NCBI GenBank assembly: GCA_001642005.1
Contig: LWCA01000384.1
Location: 1 to 29,342, forward strand
Source of the DNA: Intoshia linei
Lineage: Eukaryota > Orthonectida > Rhopaluridae
Length of the DNA stretch: 29,342 nt
Reading direction: 5' to 3'
The notes beneath the pieces were generated by a model. It did no database searches. It was not told where the DNA came from and worked only from the letters and a program-made list of their open reading frames with translations. Below, in pieces: positions 10,492-21,359 of the stretch. Position 1 is the stretch's first letter. Every line of letters begins with the position of its first letter. A program made the position numbers and the translations under genes.

Positions 10492-11213
10492 AGCTATTTG
10501 AAAATACTACAATAATCGGCAGTAAACTGGTATATAAATTCAAAAACTGAACGAAAACCTTTAAAGTCGTCGCTGCCAGTGTACCTTTTACTATAAGGTT
10601 TATGAATTTTTTTATTATCTAAAAAATTTGAATCATACATAATATAAAATAATTGGACCCTCAATTTTTAATAAAACGAGAGATTCGTTGTTTTGCAACA
10701 GATTATTCAATTTAAGATTTTTATTATTTTGTAAATTCAAAAATTTTCCTGATACAGTGGCAAAATCAATAGCGTCTTAAAATAATAAATAAAATTATAT
10801 TTTTATTTACCCTGATGCAAAATAATATTGTACTTTAGACTCAACAGATCTTGTACATATGGTAAAAGTCGTGTGATGCTAATGTCATTATTTATTAAAA
10901 ATTTTTGTTTATCTAAAAATAGGCAATTAAATCAATTTAATTTACCATGAATAATTATTTCAGAAAAAGGCAAGTGATCACATTTAGTCATATTATTCTC
11001 GATTAAAATTACACACAACTAATCTTTAATCAGGAGAAAACATAAATATTGTAACGAAAACAAGTGAAATTGACAATTAAAACAAAACCAACATGTATTG
11101 ATTTATCGACTTTACATTAGTTTGTAGTATTTTATTAAAAAAATTTACTAAATTACATTATGAACAAATTAATAAAGCAAGTTAAATACAATTGAAAGGT
11201 TTCTACAATTATA

Positions 11214-14200
11214 CTACACATTTTCCAATTCCACGTCAATTGAAATTAAACTGAGACATTTTGATATTGTAATTGAGGCTTCAAGTTGGTGATATACCAA
11301 TTTCAATAAAATTTGTTCGTATCTTTTCAAACACCTATTCAAAAATTAAAAAAGTAAAGTTTGATAAATTGTAAAATTACTGTCGAAATAATGGCGAATG
11401 AGAACAGCAGTTTTCTATTATGAGAGCAGAAGTCAATCTCCAATGTTTAGTAACATGACCTTCCTTTTCCTGTTAAATCATATATAGGTGAAATTTGTAT
11501 ACATACCACTATTATCGAAAAAGAATATTGACTGCTATTGGCATATCGTCTTATAGCTCTTAAAGCTGCGTCCATGGGGTAAACAGTTGAAGGAATCAAT
11601 TTAGTAGACTCTGTATTCAACTGATTTCCATGTACAACCTAAATTCAATATCAAATTTAAAATACCTGTACAACTTAATTTAACAGACTAATGCAGTGAT
11701 TCTCAACGTGGGCGTTAACGCCTCTCAGGGGTGTTTTCAAAATATTATTAAAAACGTCAAATATGTTATTTTTAATATTAAAAAATTAAAACATGTATTT
11801 TGCATTACGGGGATGGGGACGTGAGCCTTCAAAATGTCTTGATATACTGATGAATTTTGAAATATCAAGGATATTATTGTGTTTTTCAACATTTTACATG
11901 GTTGAAAGTGGATTAAGTTATGTAAACAAAATATTGAGTAAATAGGAGATATTGAGTAAATAGGAGATATTGTTATCAAATTAACCAACATAAAACCAAG
12001 AATTAATAAGTTAATTGGCACTCAATCACCGGGCGCAAGGATCACATGAAAATAAATACAAAAATTATTTACTTTTTTTCCCATTATTAATGATTTTATA
12101 AAAATTAAATTCATTTTATCATATGGGCGTTGATTTAAAAAGATTGAAAAACCTTGGACTAATGAACCAAAATAAATACCTTCAAGTGATTCAAAAGAGA
12201 AAAGGTAGATCTTGTAAACCTATCAACACAATCATTCCAAAGACAGGGCAAAGGAAAATGTTCAATAGACCTCCAGTGATCATAAACATGTTCAAGATAA
12301 ACTTTTTTAATGTCAAATCCCGTTAAACAATTTTTCCACTGGCAAACATATTCAGATTTTCGCTCAGGATGACTAGGCGGGTTCTTCTCATTTCGACTTT
12401 CAGAATTACCTGATTCAATAGTATCGTTTTGACGAAATACAAGTGGATTTTCATCGTGCCCATTTAATAGATTATTTGCACTATGACCATTAGAGTTTTG
12501 GGCATTATTTACATTACTAGATAGTATTTTTTTAATATTTTCATTTTGATGTAACTCTACTGAAGAAACTTTATTTACGACAGAACCAAAAAGCGGCATC
12601 ACTGAACCTGGTTCGCGATTACCATTTGTGAAATTAGACTCTGTTGACACTGCAACATAATAATTCATATTCGACGCGTTAGCTTGTTTCTTGTAATTGA
12701 ATGAAAGTGAATTTGAAGCGTCGTTCATAGATGGAGAACTCAATTTTCGTTTTAGGTTTATACAATTATTTTGCAATTTTGTTGATAGATTTTTATTTAC
12801 AAGTGATTCGACTTTGATGTCAATAGAATCATTATGGTTAGTATCCAACCCATTCATATGAGCGTTTTTAATGTGAGGAGTGTTGATTAAGTTAAATGTA
12901 ATCAATTCATTCTTTTCTCTCTTAATTTTCCATTCAATACCTGTAAAAACAGAATCAAATACAATTTTGAATTCACCAAAATCCAATAAATTACAGGTTT
13001 GACTTTTACAATAGTCCTTGTATTGATTATAAATAAAAAGTAGACTAAATTCACGGTCCTGAAGCACTTTTTCGAACTTGTAATTTTCCGAAATCCATTT
13101 GATACTAATAGATTTATCAAAATTTGCAATGTTTGGTAGCCTGTTACTAATTTTTGACACGTCGGAACCATTATCCTTCGAAGGAATGTGGATTGGAGCT
13201 ATAACGGGCCTAGAAGAAACTGTGGCATAGTGAGGTCTAAAATCGTTGGTCTTATTTACAATTTTAGTCAAAACTGGGGAGTTAATGTCACCTATTGTTA
13301 CATTAGGTTTATGGTGTATTATTGAGTTTATAGGTTGAATAGCTTTATAATTGACATTGGAATAGTTTCTATTGACCTGAAATTGTGGAGTGACACTATT
13401 ACGCTGTATTTTAGAATGATGGTGAATGACTGGGATTTTATCCACATTTTTTATTTGGGAAACTGTAACATTTCTCTGGCGTGGTTGCAAAGGATTTCGG
13501 ATAATTTTTTTCTGTGGAACTTGTTCAATGACTTGAGTTCCCACCAATGCTTTGGCACCATACGATATGCCTTTAATTGTGAGAAAATTGACCAAAAATT
13601 TAACCAATTTAGGAACATCCTTCCAAATTGACACAAATTTAACTCCATTTTTGCTCAATCTATACAAAACTTCTAAAGCACAAGTCACAATCTCTATATC
13701 CTGAACATGCAACAAGGCAAACATTCTATTCATAATACATTCTTTTACGACGTCATAAAGCCATTCCAAATTGCTGGCATTGTAGGTTAAACCACATATA
13801 ACCTCACACGCGCGAGTAATATGATGTCTATCATTACTGAATAGTAAACGGTGGTTCAAATGCAAAATTACATGTAATTCTTCATCGTATCTATCGTATT
13901 CCAGATATTTTGAAACATTGGCCAAAACATCTACTGCGACCGTTTTAATTTCTAACAATTCAATTTCACAGCATAATAAAATAAATTTGATAAAACTAGG
14001 GTTTTTTATCAATACCCTGCAATTTGATGGTTCATGAGAAAAATTGTACAATATTGAAGTTACATTGCTAATACGTTTTATAATTAAATATTCATCTTTT
14101 GGGTCATTGAACGGTGCCATAAAATCATAACAAACTCGAGTTTGTTCAGTATTTGGGAATACAAAATCAATCATCGCACTATATTTTACATATTTTAACC

Positions 14201-17200
14201 AAATTTTTTTGTACGATTCAAAGTTTTGGAAAATTTTGGAATAAAATTTTGATTCATCGTTACTGTAAATGCCCACGTGTAATAATAAATATTTTATCAA
14301 TTGTGGTCCTCGAGATAAATTTAAATAATTTTTAGCATCGCTGGATAATAATATGCATAAATTAAAGGCAAAATCAGTTTGATTTGGTAGATTGCACAAT
14401 AATAATCGATCCAATTCAAAAAAAGGATGGATTTTGTTTTTGTCTAGTGTTTGGTTAAGGTGAAGATTTTTGGATAAAGTTCTACCATTCTTAAGAGGGT
14501 AGGGACACAATCTAGAATATAGTTTCAATCTTCGTTGAATCAAATCTCCTTCAAATGTTATATTATCAATATCTACTTCTTCCTTGAGAAATTTCGTACG
14601 TTCATACGTTTCCAGAAAACTAAAAAAATATGAATATTGTAAAAACATTAATTACCGAATGTATAAGATTTTTATAGTGGTAAATATATTTAAACAAGAT
14701 CTGTCAAGTCCTAAATCTTCAATAACAGAATTCCACAATCTCTTTTTATACACCTAATAAATAATTAAAAAATAATTGATGCATAGTTTAACAAAAAAAT
14801 TTAGAATTTGTTTCATGTAGTAAAGTGCTTAGCGATTGGATCCTGGAACCTTACGGGAACGAAATAAATATGCTGCAACCAGGCGACTAAACTCTAATTT
14901 ATTCAAATAGGGGAATTGCAAATATTGATTTGTTCACCCAAGATTTTTTTATGTAGAATTAATCAGTTATGCAACTTCAAAATCACAAGTGGGTTTGTGA
15001 TGTTGCATACTTAGTCGATATTAGTTTAGACTCTAAACTTTAGAACCATAAATAAACGATGAGTTTTACCAATTCTTTAGGGAAAATTCTACTTTTGCCT
15101 ATTATTAAAACTTGACAAATTATTATTTTTTAAAGTTAAAGGTTGAGAACATCTGCCTTAATGTACTTAATCATTAAATTTCATCAAAATGAAAACTTTA
15201 ATATCTGTCTGTGTTACCGTTTTTTTCAATAACTAAGAGTCTTAAAATTTTAACAAACAAAAATTCCAAGTCAGATTTTTTCGGACGAATATTAATTTAA
15301 TTTTTAAAATAAATTTCAATTTCAGAAACCTACTACTATCCTGTCAAAAACCCTAATTTTTTTTTTAAATCAAACGAGTCCTAAATTAAAAAAATAAACA
15401 CTCTGATACAGATTTTAAAACCATAAAATTTAAGTTCAAAAGCTTAATCTTCATGGTTAAAATCTCAAATTACCCATCTTAATGAATATAAAACTCTTTG
15501 ATTGTGTCGGTATTATCTTTATTTCATAAAATTTAAAATACATACAAAGTTTCAAGGTCAAGTTAAGTCTTAATGTTCAAAAAAACAATTTACTGTTTAC
15601 TCTTTTTTTGGAACTTATTTCATTGAGAAAAAATTTGACATAATTAATGGTCATAGAACAGGGGTGCACAACCTTTCCTACAATTCAGCCACAATGCTAC
15701 TTTTCTCATTGATACTACGGCCGCACAAAATTTACTTCGACATTGAGAAAGTTTACTCTGGACCTAAAATTTTAGGTCTAATAAAATAGTTTTTTTTTAA
15801 ATTTTAATATCAGCAAGTTTTAATTAATAATTTTCAATAAAAATTAATCCTTAATTTACTCATATAAATTAACAACACATTTGTCATTTTTCTAAATCGG
15901 AATAAATATCAATAGTAGGATTAATGCAGTGCTTCTCATGGGGTGAATAAGAAAATTTTAGATGATTGTAGGCGAATCTAAAATTTTCAGACCATTTCAT
16001 ACAATTTAATAAAATCTCTTGAGAAAAAAACAAAATTTTACTAACCCTTAAGGAAAAAATCCCATTTTACCAATATTTTTTTCAAAAATCCATTTTTACC
16101 AAACTTTTAGAACAAAAACTACTCTATCTGATTCCAAAAGAAAAAACCTGATTATAAAAAAAAGTAATCATTAATTTTTCGGTAAATAATTAATAATAAT
16201 TGGATGAAAGAAAAAAGTTCCAGTAAAAACCGATTTATTGATATATTAGAGAGGAAGACATAAAAAATCAAACTAAATATGTAAATATTAATAATTACAC
16301 AAAAAATATATCAGTGACTGTCTTAATTTTGTGTGGCCTTCGTTAACATTATAAAATAATTATTTAAATAACATTTGTGAAACTGTGACAAAGTTAAGAA
16401 TGTAACTTTTTGATTCAAATATTTTAAATAGTTCTTGAATAAAATCTGAATTAAACTTTTCAATTTGAAGTAAAATGATATATTGCATTATGATCAAATG
16501 GATTGTCCACGGCCGCACGTTGTGCACCCCTGTCCTAGAATTTAAAAATAAAAATTGTCTTGACACACCTGGGAACTATTCCTTTAAAGTTGTTAATAGT
16601 GAATTGTAGCATTTTATTTTTAAGTATTAATTTATTTATTACAAAAGTGGGCCCTCGGAAGAGCTAGGTGCTGTTTGTACGAAGTAATAAACAGTCAACC
16701 TCGTTTATTAAATTTAATTTTAAATTTCTCAAAAGGCTGCAACAAATGGTGAATAAGTCAACTCTCCAACCTCAACGTAATCCTATCACTCACCAATATT
16801 TTGGAAATCTGGATTCAAATTAAAATGTATTAATTGTAATCATGTTTAATTAATAATTAAAAAACTAAATAAATTAATGAAAACCCCACTTTCTAGGTAG
16901 GTTTGATCAAACAATAATCCATTATAGTAAAAAGACTGTTAATATGAATTACAATTTTGTTAAAAAGTATCAGAAAGGTGAACAAACAAATACTAATAAA
17001 AAACAAACATTGATTCAAACAATAAATAAAAATATCTAAATTAAAAACGTATTGATTACTAAATATATAAACAATAGAACATTACAAAACGTTACCTTTT
17101 GGAAACCGCCATAGTTTATGATGACTTCATAAAGACGTTTTAAATTGATAGTTTTTGAATTAATCGTAGGTAGTCTGGTAATATCAGTGCCTCTTTGTTT

Positions 17201-17422
17201 ATGAAAACAGAGTAAATCATTGATAAACTCGATATATCCTCTTTCCAAGATAGCTCCATTCTTAGGTAAAAATATTGGAGAATATTTAAAATTTCTTAAA
17301 CTGACCAAATTTTTTGGGGTAGAATTTTGAATTGTTAAAGAATCAACTTGTATATTAGATTGAATATTCATATGATAATTTCTTAAACGTACTTTAAAAC
17401 AAGTATTTCTAATTTCGTCCAA
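11214..17422 (-). CDS. ARID2: ARID2 (BAF200/PBAF subunit), 1068 aa, six exons
   Basis: ARID2 is the AT-rich-interaction subunit of the PBAF chromatin-remodelling complex. Exons in transcript order: 17422-17096, 14753-14656, 14619-12180, 11638-11507, 11469-11381 and 11334-11214; 3207 nt in frame. The ARID domain runs from about residue 62 to 150 (GYIEFINDLLCFHKQRG, NYGGFQK, LYIRFLETYE). An armadillo-like region follows (NLPNQTDFAFNLCILLS at about 218-234, matching human LPNEVDFAINVCTLLS). An RFX-type winged-helix domain spans about 646-712. Two C2H2 fingers lie at 899-958, the second completed only after splicing (H953...H958). The C-terminal block includes YPMDAALRAIRR, EKEGHVTKHWRLTSALII and LEASITISKCL, the last as in human MEASSTLAKCL. 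It is shorter than human ARID2 (about 1835 aa), mainly in the low-complexity middle. It is transcribed divergently from RSBN1. Confidence 0.92.
11639..12179. other. ARID2 intron (541 nt) carrying a hAT-like end and a short tandem repeat
   Basis: This intron interrupts the second zinc finger. It holds a hAT-like motif at about 11695-11736 (CAGTGATTCTCAACGTGGGC, then CTCTCAGGGGTG). It also holds a tandem pair of GAGTAAATAGGAGATATT around 11935-11972. I cannot find a matching right terminus, so the element is probably a fragment. Confidence 0.45.
15201..15480 (-). repeat. dispersed repeat R1, copy C (reverse)
   Basis: This is the reverse complement of the copy at 3601-4030. Landmarks are ATATCTGTCTGTGTTACCGT (15201-15220), CAAAAACCCTAATTTTTTTT (near 15347), AAATCAAACGAGTCC and CTCTGATACAGATTTTAAAA (near 15401). 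The boundaries are approximate. Confidence 0.6.
15651..16540. mobile_element. larger copy of the hAT MITE family, opposite orientation
   Basis: The element spans 15659-16532 (874 bp). It starts CAGGGGTGCACAACCT and ends TTGTGCACCCCTG. Flanks TCATAGAA (15651-15658) and TCCTAGAA (16533-16540) match at 7 of 8, which suits a slightly decayed 8-bp duplication. Its first 100 bp match the reverse complement of the right end of the 10031-10483 element (CAATTCAGCC, TTGATACTAC, CACAAAATTTACT). Its last part matches the other end (TAAAATGATATATTG, ATTATGATCA). It is about 420 bp longer than that copy. The extra interior includes a motif near 15926 (CAGTGCTTCTCATGGGGTG) that looks like the start of another hAT-like element, so a nested insertion is likely. 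Confidence 0.75.
16642..16703 (-). repeat. dispersed repeat R2, copy 2 (reverse)
   Basis: It reads GCCCTCGGAAGAGCTAGGTG then CTGTTTGTACGAAGTA, the reverse complement of 3186-3226 with few changes. It directly follows the hAT element in the ARID2 intron. Confidence 0.6.
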
Positions 17423-17857
17423 TTATATTAGAATTGATGATACAGTGTATTTATAAAGATTCTAATAGGTGAATACTTCACTATGGAATATACACTGTTG
17501 TTGTAGTGTGTGCTAATTCAATATGTAATAGATTTCAAATAAAGTACACAGAGTCTTTAGTAAAATTTGTATAGACAAACGCAAGATGAACAATTGTGTA
17601 AATATTAAAATTGCAATAATTTGTTGTTATAGTTTTAAATGTCAATAACTTTGTTGATTGAGTTTCTATTGATACACATTGTTTATCTTAAACGTAATAC
17701 GGAAATTCCATTGCATTTGTTGACTTGTCTTGGTGAAATTCATATATCAAATCTTTTGTCTGTTTTACATTAAACGTTTAAAGTATATAACTAGGGTAAC
17801 TAAATTAAAGCACACAAGTAAATAGAATATAGAGTAGAATGCATAGGTATTGACAAA
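17423..17857. promoter_or_regulatory. divergent intergenic region, ARID2 / RSBN1
   Basis: The two start codons face away from each other across 435 bp of AT-rich DNA. Both promoters, and the 5' UTRs if unspliced, must lie here. I see no clear TATA box or binding site that I would defend. Confidence 0.45.
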
Positions 17858-20800
17858 ATGTCGGATAAACAAGCGTACATTCAAGATGTAAGTTTTATGA
17901 ATATATGTAAATTGACGGCGAAACTGAAAAAGAATCGAAGAATTCAAATTAAATGTAATAAATGTTTTCAATTATTTAAAGTTGAACCAAAAAAAAGGCA
18001 AATTCCAACATGTCGTAAATGTTTCTCTGTAAATTCAAATGATAGTATTAAAGTTAACATTGAAGATATTGTAGAGATTAAATCACCCCAAAAAAAAAGT
18101 ATTAAAAATAAAAGCAATAATTTGAATCTGAATTCTGTGAAGGAGCCAAGTATTGTGAATAATGATTTAGTTGATAAAGTTAAATCGGACATTACTTTAA
18201 AAGTTCCAAAATTAAAATTAGTGATTAAACCACCTTTTACACCAAAAGAAAGTTCACATGAATCTGATAATTTGTCTTTACCTACCAAAAAATTGAAATT
18301 AAACAACAATATCCGAAAACGAAGTGAAACTATTGAAAATTTGTCAATGATTTCTTCTGAATGTGACGCTGATTCTAGTTTAAAAACTGAAAACTATTTC
18401 GAACCAAGGCGAACACAACCTAAGAATGAAAGTACCCAAAACAATGCATTTGTTTTGAGTAGTGACTCGGAAGTTTCAAATACAGCCGTAGAAAACAACA
18501 ATGTTTCTCATTGTTTAGGCTCCATTAGCTCCGATTCTGATCAAGATTCAACTATACATAATGCCGTGTCACTGAAATGTGATTCACCAGCACACAGCGA
18601 TTGTAATGAACATTTATATTCAAATTTGACAGATAGGGAAAAATCTCTCATTACTTGGGAACAAGATCCAAATGGTGGCGGAAGAGTTTTGCACGTGTAT
18701 CAAGATGCAGTCGACAGAATTTATCAAGATGAAGACTACAAACTCAATATTGTTCAAAAATTTATCGACATTCTTTTTCATGAACCTCAACCAAGTGTAT
18801 CAAATTATGTTATAGGAATTGTTCATAATGGTGCCAAATTTTTACCAAATATTTTCGATTATCTTCTTCAACAAAATTCAAAGATGCAAGTTAAAATGGG
18901 GTTGTTGACGAGTAAGGAAATTAAGACTTTAGATTTTGGCGAATTTTTATCAAATTGTTATGACACGTATACTGATGGGACTTATTCGTTTTGTTTTTTT
19001 TTTGCATTTTTTTATTATTTATTTAGTTGTGGAAATCTCCATCCTATTAATATTGCTGGAAAAATCAATGAAGAAACTGGTGGATATTTTACCAATTTAC
19101 TCGATATAATGGAAACTAGCATGTTTTTGAAACTTATTATGCCTTGGTCAAAGCTCACATCTCAAAGTCATATGCAGAGGTATCAAACACATGATGGTAA
19201 ATTTATTACATTAGGATCTGAGGAACCAAATTGGTAGATTTTGTATGACTTGGATTTTGACTGTTATTCTTTACCTGGTTTCACCTATTACTATTCTTAT
19301 TTGGTACGGGATTAAACAGTATTTTAACATTTATCTAAGAGTGTCTACTTAAATCTAACTATTTTTTCTTGGATTTTTAGTAAAAATGGTTGGATTTAAG
19401 TAAAAATTGTTGGGTTTAAGAATATTCTCTTTATCTAAAGTCCACTGATAATTTTACAAGTTTTTGATGTGTTTGGTACTTATGTATGAATCTTGATGAT
19501 TTTTTATAACTTAGATAAATTTCATTTTTTTCTGTAGAATGTATGTTAAGTGGAGATAACTGTATGAGTTTTAATTTTTATAAAAAAAGATAATCTGAAG
19601 TTTTGATCGTGAAAATGCAATTGATGATAATGTTTATGATTTTAAACACTATCCCAGAAATTCTAGGACTTTCATTTTTAATTAAAAGGGTAATTTCGGG
19701 TTTTCGTCGCGAAGGTATAAGATTTTGACATTGATAGTTCATACTATGAACTTTATAACCGTGTAAGGGTGATTATATCGCATTAGGCATCGTTTTCGAG
19801 ATTGTTTTAATGGCCTATTTTAGATTTTCGGGTGGGCCTCAAACATGGTAGATTCGGGTCTGATCGATGGTACACTTTGTTACAGTGAATGCAAAAGTCG
19901 ATACTTCATTCTCACAAATGGATCTTTTGGTTTTTTACCATTATAAAATTATTAACCCAGGGATTCCCACAATTTCTTATGGTCCACTAAAATGAAATTA
20001 CAAAAATACGATGATATAAATGTAATATTTACTGTATTTAAATTAGTAAAAAAAATTCCTTAGACGGAATTTGTGAACCGCTCGATTAAGTTATATGGAA
20101 AATTTTTAAGGGGTGCGCAATGTTTTACGTTTAAAAACTCACATATTATTAATAAATTAAATTAAGTTATTTTTTTATTTTGTTTTTAATTCAGCATTTG
20201 ATTAATTTTTTAAATTGATATTGAAAAAATGCCAAACCTAATTGATGTGGTCATTACTTTCCAGTAAGTCTGAGTGTAATACATTATTGTTTTTTAAAAC
20301 GGGGTCGTTATATTTCAGTTGTATATAATATTTTGTGGTAGTCTGAGTGGTCCGTTCACATTTACATTATATTCTAAAAGCGATCAAAAAATTTTAATTT
20401 AAAAAATGTGAAATGTGGGGTTCAATATTAAAACTTTCTTTATCCTACTACCCAACTTATTTTTTCTAAAATAAACTGCGAAATTTAAATTGCTTTTGCA
20501 AATTGATTCAATGATAAATCTTTTGGTTTTATTAATTTTAATTAAAAATAATAGGTATTAATTTTAAATAGGTCCAATTTTATGGAGTCGATGCGGAGAG
20601 CAATATATTTCTACTTCAGACTACGCTCGAAATACAAATAAGAAGTTCAAAACAATTCAGTCTTAATATTATATTATGTTTAGAAATATTTTGCATTCGA
20701 TGGATTTTAACGTACTTCCACGTCATATATCTAAACGAGAAATAATGATTTACGATCGCACTTTTCCTCACGCTGACTTTATCATTCAAGGCAGTATTAA

Positions 20801-21277
20801 TCAAAAAACTACTGCTGCGTGTGGATTACTCCAAGCTGTCAATCCGCACCGTTCTACCTCTAATAATAGATTGTTTGTTAAAGACGTTGTATGTTTTAAT
20901 GGAAAAAGTAAGTTTTAAATTTAATAATTATATTTTTATTAGCTTTTGATCAACTTATAAAGGATTTGGATATTGATCCATATGAACCGCCCGCTACTCA
21001 GGTCCGTTTAGTCGTATTTGTATTTTTCAAACACTTTTAATTTGATTTTTGTAGTCAAAAATATGGGCTAATCAAGCAAAATTAAACCAGTTACGCCGGT
21101 ACGGTCATGAATATGCACAAATTAAATTATATGACAACGATATTTATTTTATACCTAGAAATGTCATTCATCAGGTAAATACATATTTTAATAATGTAAT
21201 TAAATATTTAGTTCAAAAGTGTCTCAGCAGTAATAAGTATAGCATGGCATACTAGATTAAAAAAATATAATATCTAA
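17858..21277 (+). CDS. RSBN1: RSBN1/DPY-21-type JmjC histone demethylase, 618 aa, seven exons
   Basis: Members of this family (KDM9; nematode DPY-21) act on methylated H4K20. Exons: 17858-18987, 19027-19196, 20572-20659, 20684-20907, 20943-21001, 21055-21174 and 21212-21277; 1857 nt in frame. The conserved region starts near residue 260 ([16 protein letters not shown]). Later family blocks are [24 protein letters not shown]...GEQ across a splice junction, [35 protein letters not shown] and the C-terminal [17 protein letters not shown]. The Fe(II)-binding H-x-D motif is H492-A-D494; H596 in RNVIHQF is a candidate distal ligand. The low-complexity N-terminus contains CX2C-X15-CX2C (C33, C36, C52, C55), which I do not recall in the human protein. 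The 24-nt intron at 20660-20683 is notable. The gene ends 82 bp from the stop of the convergent HDAC gene. Confidence 0.92.
19197..20571. other. RSBN1 intron 2 (1375 nt) with repeats
   Basis: Donor and acceptor join HD-G-PILW of the conserved domain in frame. The interior holds the AAAATGGTTGGATTTA repeat (19384-19434), a partial R1 copy (about 19540-19745), and around 19956-20085 a short segment bounded by CCAGGGATTCCCACAATTTC and GGAATTTGTGAACCGCTCG that resembles a decayed hAT element. Confidence 0.55.
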
Positions 21278-21359
21278 AGTATTATTATTAATAAAATGTA
21301 AATATTTCATTTTATTTCTGTATAAATGTAAAATAAACATTTTAATATTACATTTCATG
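21278..21359. terminator. shared 3' region with facing poly(A) signals
   Basis: The plus-strand AATAAA at 21290-21295 is 13 bp after the RSBN1 stop. The minus-strand AATAAA (TTTATT at 21311-21316 on +) lies 44 bp after the HDAC stop. Cleavage usually occurs 10-30 nt beyond the signal, so the two transcripts should overlap at their 3' ends. AATAAA is frequent by chance in AT-rich DNA. Confidence 0.5.

Larger units (their letters stand above)
8193..11213. other. 3-kb gene-free region with repeats
   Basis: I see no gene between the unknown 238-aa gene and the 3' end of ARID2. About 8424-8470 begins with a hAT-like end motif (CAATGATTCTCAATCACAAC). About 8900-9000 holds a reverse fragment of repeat R1 (CACCTTCACGGCCAAA), 9240-9506 holds an R1 copy, and 10031-10483 is a hAT MITE. 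The rest is AT-rich with no pattern I can support. Confidence 0.55.
14754..17095. other. long first coding intron of ARID2 (2342 nt) filled with repeats
   Basis: The donor (GTAACG, minus strand at 17095) and acceptor (AG at 14755-14754) join the two halves of the ARID domain in frame. The interior contains an R1 copy (15201-15480), a hAT element (15659-16532) and an R2 copy (16642-16703). It is about 60 times longer than the typical intron here, and much of the extra length is repeats. Confidence 0.75.

Noticed and set aside
18988-19026. Phe-rich hydrophobic segment within the RSBN1-like protein
   Set aside because: It interrupts the conserved domain ([11 protein letters not shown], human GTFRYGPLHQI) and has intron ends, so it is an intron.
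20676-20918. ATG at 20676 as a separate short gene
   Set aside because: The ATG lies inside the 24-nt intron, and the following residues are the internal conserved part of RSBN1.
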